From Geopsychrobacter sp. (GTDB lineage: Bacteria > Desulfobacterota > Desulfuromonadia > Desulfuromonadales > Geopsychrobacteraceae), in NCBI GenBank assembly GCA_021647445.1, contig JAKIUS010000054.1, positions 1 to 8,032 of the forward strand: 8,032 bases of DNA. Direction: 5' to 3'. The notes beneath the pieces are model-generated. The model did no database searches, was not told the origin of the DNA, and saw only the letters and a program-made list of their open reading frames with translations. Both the position numbers and the translations under genes were made by a program. Positions 4,954-8,032 of this stretch are shown here, piece by piece. Numbering within the stretch: the stretch's first letter is position 1; every line of letters begins with the position of its first letter.

Positions 4954-6918
4954 ATGGTGATTGTTGTTCGGGGCATGTTGGCTTTAGCGCTTTTTCTTGC
5001 GCTGGCGGCACCTTCTCTTGCAGAAGAGACGTGCGTCACCGCAGACTGTCACGCGATTATCGGTAAGACCAAGTTTGTTCATGGTCCGGTCGCGGCTCAG
5101 GAATGTACGATCTGCCATGAGCCGAAGAATAAAAAACATCCCGGCAGCAAGAACGCCTTTACCTTTCCAGAGAAGGGCTCTGAGCTCTGCTACATGTGTC
5201 ACGAGAGCAAGACCGAGGGCTTTAGTTCTGTCCATCCGGCCTTAGATGATGGTTGCGTCGGTTGTCATTCTCCCCATCAATCCAATCACAATCTCTTTCT
5301 TTATCAAGAAGGTGAAGCTCTCTGTTATATGTGTCATGAGAGCAAGACCGAAGGGAAGGCTTCGGTTCACCCTGCCTTAGAGGATGGCTGTACCTCTTGC
5401 CACAGCCCTCACGCTGGCCCTGCGCCGAAGATGTTGCCGGCGGCTGGCGCCGAACTGTGCTTGAACTGTCATGAGGATCCGCGCGAGGGGAAAAAGGTGT
5501 TGCATCCGCCGGTTGCCGAGGGAGATTGTACCAGTTGCCATGATCCCCATGCCGGTGATGCGCCTAAGATGCTGCCCGCCGAGGGGAAGGATCTGTGCTT
5601 CACCTGTCACGACGATTTTACCGAGGGGATGACCTCGGTGCATCCGGCGCTAGAGGATGGCTGTACGGTCTGCCATGATCCGCACGGCAGTAATAACCGC
5701 AAGATGTTGGTGGTTTCAGGCAGTAAGCTCTGTTATCAGTGTCACGATCAAAAGGCCGGGAACAAGGGAATGTTCGGTCATCCGCCGGTGGTTGATGGTG
5801 ATTGTCTCTCCTGTCATAATCCGCACGCCAGCAAGAACGAAACTTTGTTGGTCGAGTCGGTCCCCGAACTCTGTTATCAGTGTCATGAAGATAAAACCGC
5901 CGGGAAGTCTCCTGCCCATACGCCGGTGGCCGATGGTGAATGCACCAGTTGCCACAATCCTCATGAAGGGAAAGAGCGGGGGATGCTTCCGGCTTTGGGG
6001 CAAGACCTCTGTTATGAATGTCACGACAATAAGGCTGATGAAAAAATGGTGCATGGCCCGGTTGCCGCCGGTGAGTGTGAGACTTGTCACGATGTGCATG
6101 CCGCAGATGCGAACTATCAATTGGCCGCAGAGGGGAATCAGCTCTGTTTCATGTGTCATGATGACAAGGAGGCATTAGCCAGTATGGAGAATGTCCATCC
6201 GGCGGTGAATGAAGGCTGTACCTCTTGTCATAGTCCGCACAGTGGGCCGCAACAGTTTATGCTGCCGGAAAAAGGGGATGCCCTCTGTCTGCAATGTCAT
6301 GAAGATATCGGCGAAAAGGCCCAGAACTCCAAGGTTAAGCATGCGGCCCTTGAAGAGGGATGTACTACCTGTCATGACCCACACGGCAATGGGAATATCC
6401 GCATGTTGCAGGATGACCCACAGACCTTTTGTGTGAGTTGTCATGATGAAATGGGAGAGGAAATCGCGGCGGCGCTGTTCCAGCACAAGCCGGTTGAGGC
6501 CGGAACCTGCTGGGCCTGTCACGATCCGCATGGCTCGGAATATCGGGTATTGTTGCGTCAATACTATCCAGAAAAGTTTTATGCCGCATTTTCTGAAGCA
6601 AACTATGCGCTCTGTTTTCAATGTCATGATCGTCGCGCGTTTCTCTATCCACGCACCAGCGAACTGACCAATTTTCGCAATGGCGATAAAAATCTGCATT
6701 TTGTACACGTTAATAAAACCACCAAGGGGCGGGTCTGTAAGACTTGTCATGGGGTTCATGGTGCCGATCAGGAGAAGTTGATCAAGAGTAAGATCCCAGG
6801 TTTCGGCAAATGGGAGATTCCCCTCAGGTATAAGAAAAATCGGACCGGTGCGACCTGTACGGTCGGTTGTCATAAGCCTAAGACCTACGACCGCGCACGC
6901 GCTTTTCAAAACGATTAG
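4954..6918 (+). CDS. secreted multiheme c-type cytochrome with about 25 hemes (doubled CXXCH family)
   Basis: A 654-residue exported electron-transfer protein. Residues 1-23 form a Sec signal peptide ending SLA before EE. There are 23 standard CXXCH sites, from CTICH at 51-55 to CKTCH at 595-599, plus a CX4CH (CVTADCH, 27-33) and a CX3CH (CTVGCH, 635-640). From residue 79 on, the sites come in pairs repeating about every 45 residues. Each unit has the form LCYxCH...VHP...GCTSCHSPH and contributes two heme-binding and two spare histidines. Altogether 26 histidines lie outside the heme motifs, enough to give every heme a second axial ligand. Start: ATG 4954 has GAGG seven bases upstream and begins the signal peptide; the frame extends upstream to 4867, but that stretch adds 29 residues ahead of the leader and has no ribosome site. 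There is no transmembrane segment or lipobox, so the product is periplasmic or secreted. The last 60 residues (GFGKWEIPLRY...CHKPKTYDRA) look like a conserved cap in this family. It probably forms an operon with the lipoprotein gene 50 bases downstream. The family is certain; the physiological partner is not. Confidence 0.95.
   Translation: MVIVVRGMLALALFLALAAPSLAEETCVTADCHAIIGKTKFVHGPVAAQECTICHEPKNKKHPGSKNAFTFPEKGSELCYMCHESKTEGFSSVHPALDDGCVGCHSPHQSNHNLFLYQEGEALCYMCHESKTEGKASVHPALEDGCTSCHSPHAGPAPKMLPAAGAELCLNCHEDPREGKKVLHPPVAEGDCTSCHDPHAGDAPKMLPAEGKDLCFTCHDDFTEGMTSVHPALEDGCTVCHDPHGSNNRKMLVVSGSKLCYQCHDQKAGNKGMFGHPPVVDGDCLSCHNPHASKNETLLVESVPELCYQCHEDKTAGKSPAHTPVADGECTSCHNPHEGKERGMLPALGQDLCYECHDNKADEKMVHGPVAAGECETCHDVHAADANYQLAAEGNQLCFMCHDDKEALASMENVHPAVNEGCTSCHSPHSGPQQFMLPEKGDALCLQCHEDIGEKAQNSKVKHAALEEGCTTCHDPHGNGNIRMLQDDPQTFCVSCHDEMGEEIAAALFQHKPVEAGTCWACHDPHGSEYRVLLRQYYPEKFYAAFSEANYALCFQCHDRRAFLYPRTSELTNFRNGDKNLHFVHVNKTTKGRVCKTCHGVHGADQEKLIKSKIPGFGKWEIPLRYKKNRTGATCTVGCHKPKTYDRARAFQND
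5188..6531 (+). repeat. ten tandem 45-codon doubled-CXXCH units inside the cytochrome gene
   Basis: Heme pairs start at residues 79, 124, 169, 215, 260, 307, 353, 398, 445 and 493, giving steps of 45, 45, 46, 45, 47, 46, 45, 47 and 48 residues. An eleventh, stretched pair lies at 554 and 595. The first two units match at 26 of 32 residues across LCYMCHESKTEG...CHSPH, while their codons differ at many silent positions. The array is therefore an old amplification kept by selection, not a recent duplication. Later units are less alike, and the array loosens toward the C-terminus. Confidence 0.85.
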
Positions 6919-6968
6919 AATGGCAAGGCTAGGGTTTTAATGGCTTAAGTTGTTTAAGGATTTGAACT

Positions 6969-8032
6969 ATGCAATTACGACGATTTTTCTTCTTTGCTTC
7001 TATCCTGTTGCCACTCGCAGGCTGCGCAACCCAAGGTGGCATCAAGCAGCGTTACTTCTGGCCGATTGGCGGGCTTGAACCCAAGATCGAATATATCGAT
7101 TTTTACGAGACCGATCGTGATGTTAAGCATCAGGAGAGTGTTCTGGCGCAAGCGGTTCTAGGGACTGAATTGGGTAAGCCGCTTTTCGCTTCGCCGCATG
7201 GCATCGGTAGTCGTGGTGATGAGGTGTTTGCTGTCACCGATCCCGGTAGAGGCAAGGTGCTCATTATTGATCTGCCCAAGGGAGAGGTGCGTCGGCTCAT
7301 GAATCCTGCAGGGGAAGATTTCAGGTTCCCTGCCCCGATGGCGGTCACCTATCGGTCCGATGGTGGCGGTTACGTCAGTGATACCCAGTTAGGCGCTATC
7401 TATCGTTTTAACGCCGACGAGATCGTGGTGCAAAAAATTGGTGCCGATGCGGGGTTGAACCGTCCCAACGGCCTTGCCTATGATTCGCGTCAGAAGCTGC
7501 TCTACGTAGCTGATACCGTGAATCACCAGATTGCAGTCTTCTCCGATGAAGGTAAGTTGTTGCGTCGTATCGGTAAGCGGGGTAGTGGCGAAGTCGAATT
7601 CAACTTTCCGCTTGATGTTGCGGTTGCACCCGATGGCGATCTGGTGGTACTTGATTCGTTGAATGCGCGCGTGCAGGTGCTTCACCCCGATGGCAGCTTT
7701 GTGCGTATGTTCGGTGAACGCGGCACCGCTGCCGGATCTTTTAAACTGCCCAAGGGGATTGCGGTTGACGGTTTCGGCCATGTTTACGTGAGTGATGGCC
7801 AAGCACACCGGTTTGTTATCTTTGATCTGCAGGGCGAGTATCTGCTGAGTGTCGGCGCGTACGCCATTGTCAGCGATGGGCAGATTCATCCCGGTGGGCT
7901 CGACCTGCCCAAGGGGATCGCCGCTGATCCCGATGGCAAAATCTACATCGTCGATTCGCTGAACCGCATGGTGCATCGTTATCAGTTTGTCAGTGCTGAA
8001 TATCTGAAGAAAAACCCGATTCGTAAGGGGCA
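6969..8032 (+). CDS. NHL-repeat six-bladed propeller lipoprotein (3' end outside the window)
   Basis: The reading frame is open from an ATG at 6969 to the window edge (354 complete codons). AAGGA lies eight bases before the ATG. The leader MQLRRFFFFASILLPLAGC has a lipobox (LAGC, Cys19), so the product is a lipoprotein. After a short linker, six NHL/beta-propeller repeats can be read: about 73-115, 120-157, 165-201, 212-248, 258-296 and 312-340. The best are RPNGLAYDSRQKLLYVADTV (165-184) and LPKGIAVDGFGHVYVSD (260-276). Six blades make a full propeller, so only a short tail should be missing. There are no heme motifs. It follows the large cytochrome by 50 bases with no terminator between, so the two are probably co-transcribed. 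NHL proteins are frequent companions of multiheme cytochromes in Geobacter-like genomes. A scaffold or docking role for the cytochrome at a membrane is an inference; enzyme activity cannot be excluded. Confidence 0.9.
   Translation, partial: MQLRRFFFFASILLPLAGCATQGGIKQRYFWPIGGLEPKIEYIDFYETDRDVKHQESVLAQAVLGTELGKPLFASPHGIGSRGDEVFAVTDPGRGKVLIIDLPKGEVRRLMNPAGEDFRFPAPMAVTYRSDGGGYVSDTQLGAIYRFNADEIVVQKIGADAGLNRPNGLAYDSRQKLLYVADTVNHQIAVFSDEGKLLRRIGKRGSGEVEFNFPLDVAVAPDGDLVVLDSLNARVQVLHPDGSFVRMFGERGTAAGSFKLPKGIAVDGFGHVYVSDGQAHRFVIFDLQGEYLLSVGAYAIVSDGQIHPGGLDLPKGIAADPDGKIYIVDSLNRMVHRYQFVSAEYLKKNPIRKG

Noticed and set aside
6175..6909. 244-codon minus-strand frame opposite the large cytochrome
   Set aside because: It is a shadow caused by the repetitive cysteine/histidine codons; the plus frame is clearly the gene.
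7389..7976. 195-codon minus-strand frame near the right edge
   Set aside because: It is antisense to the open frame encoding a lipobox and six NHL repeats, which is the real gene.

Overview
The window looks like a chromosomal segment of a Desulfuromonadota bacterium (Geobacter/Desulfuromonas/Pelobacter type). The evidence is a c3-type tetraheme cytochrome, a secreted cytochrome with about 25 heme sites built from doubled CXXCH repeats, a cytochrome plus NHL-repeat lipoprotein pair, and several families of intergenic inverted repeats common in such genomes. The species assignment is an inference from gene content; no rRNA or other marker is present.

Layout. (1) Positions 1-180, minus strand: the first 60 codons of a TatD/YjjV-type metal-dependent hydrolase, running off the left edge. 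(2) 181-554: a divergent gap with no gene, holding three small hairpins that share an ACT-AAAG apex, a 70-bp palindromic repeat of the CGTCATTCCCGC family, and a probable purH promoter and leader hairpin. (3) 555-4305: three de novo purine genes in the same direction, purH, purD and purE. Their two junctions carry different inverted-repeat families: two tandem copies of an ACCGCAGAG-type element between purH and purD, and a GTGAGG/CCTCAC element between purD and purE. (4) 4306-4458: a regulatory gap with a GTATAC-A-GTATAC palindrome, a TTGACA promoter and a very strong ribosome binding site. (5) 4459-4779: a small exported tetraheme cytochrome c3, closed by a clear intrinsic terminator. (6) 4954 to the right edge: a probable two-gene operon of the roughly 25-heme cytochrome and a six-bladed NHL-propeller lipoprotein, the latter missing only its C-terminal end.

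Functionally there are two blocks. The purine block supplies GAR synthesis (PurD), AIR-to-CAIR carboxylation via N5-CAIR (PurE) and the last two steps to IMP (PurH); the other pathway genes lie elsewhere. The electron-transfer block pairs a small soluble periplasmic shuttle (c3) with a long heme wire and an accessory lipoprotein. This fits periplasmic or outer-surface electron transport in a metal- or sulfur-respiring anaerobe, but no porin or membrane quinol oxidase is visible here, so the route cannot be traced.

No wholly new system was identified. The points most worth checking are the histidine bookkeeping of both cytochromes, the non-standard CX4CH and CX3CH sites at the two ends of the large cytochrome, the set of look-alike hairpins and nested repeats upstream of purH, and the repeat elements at every purine junction.
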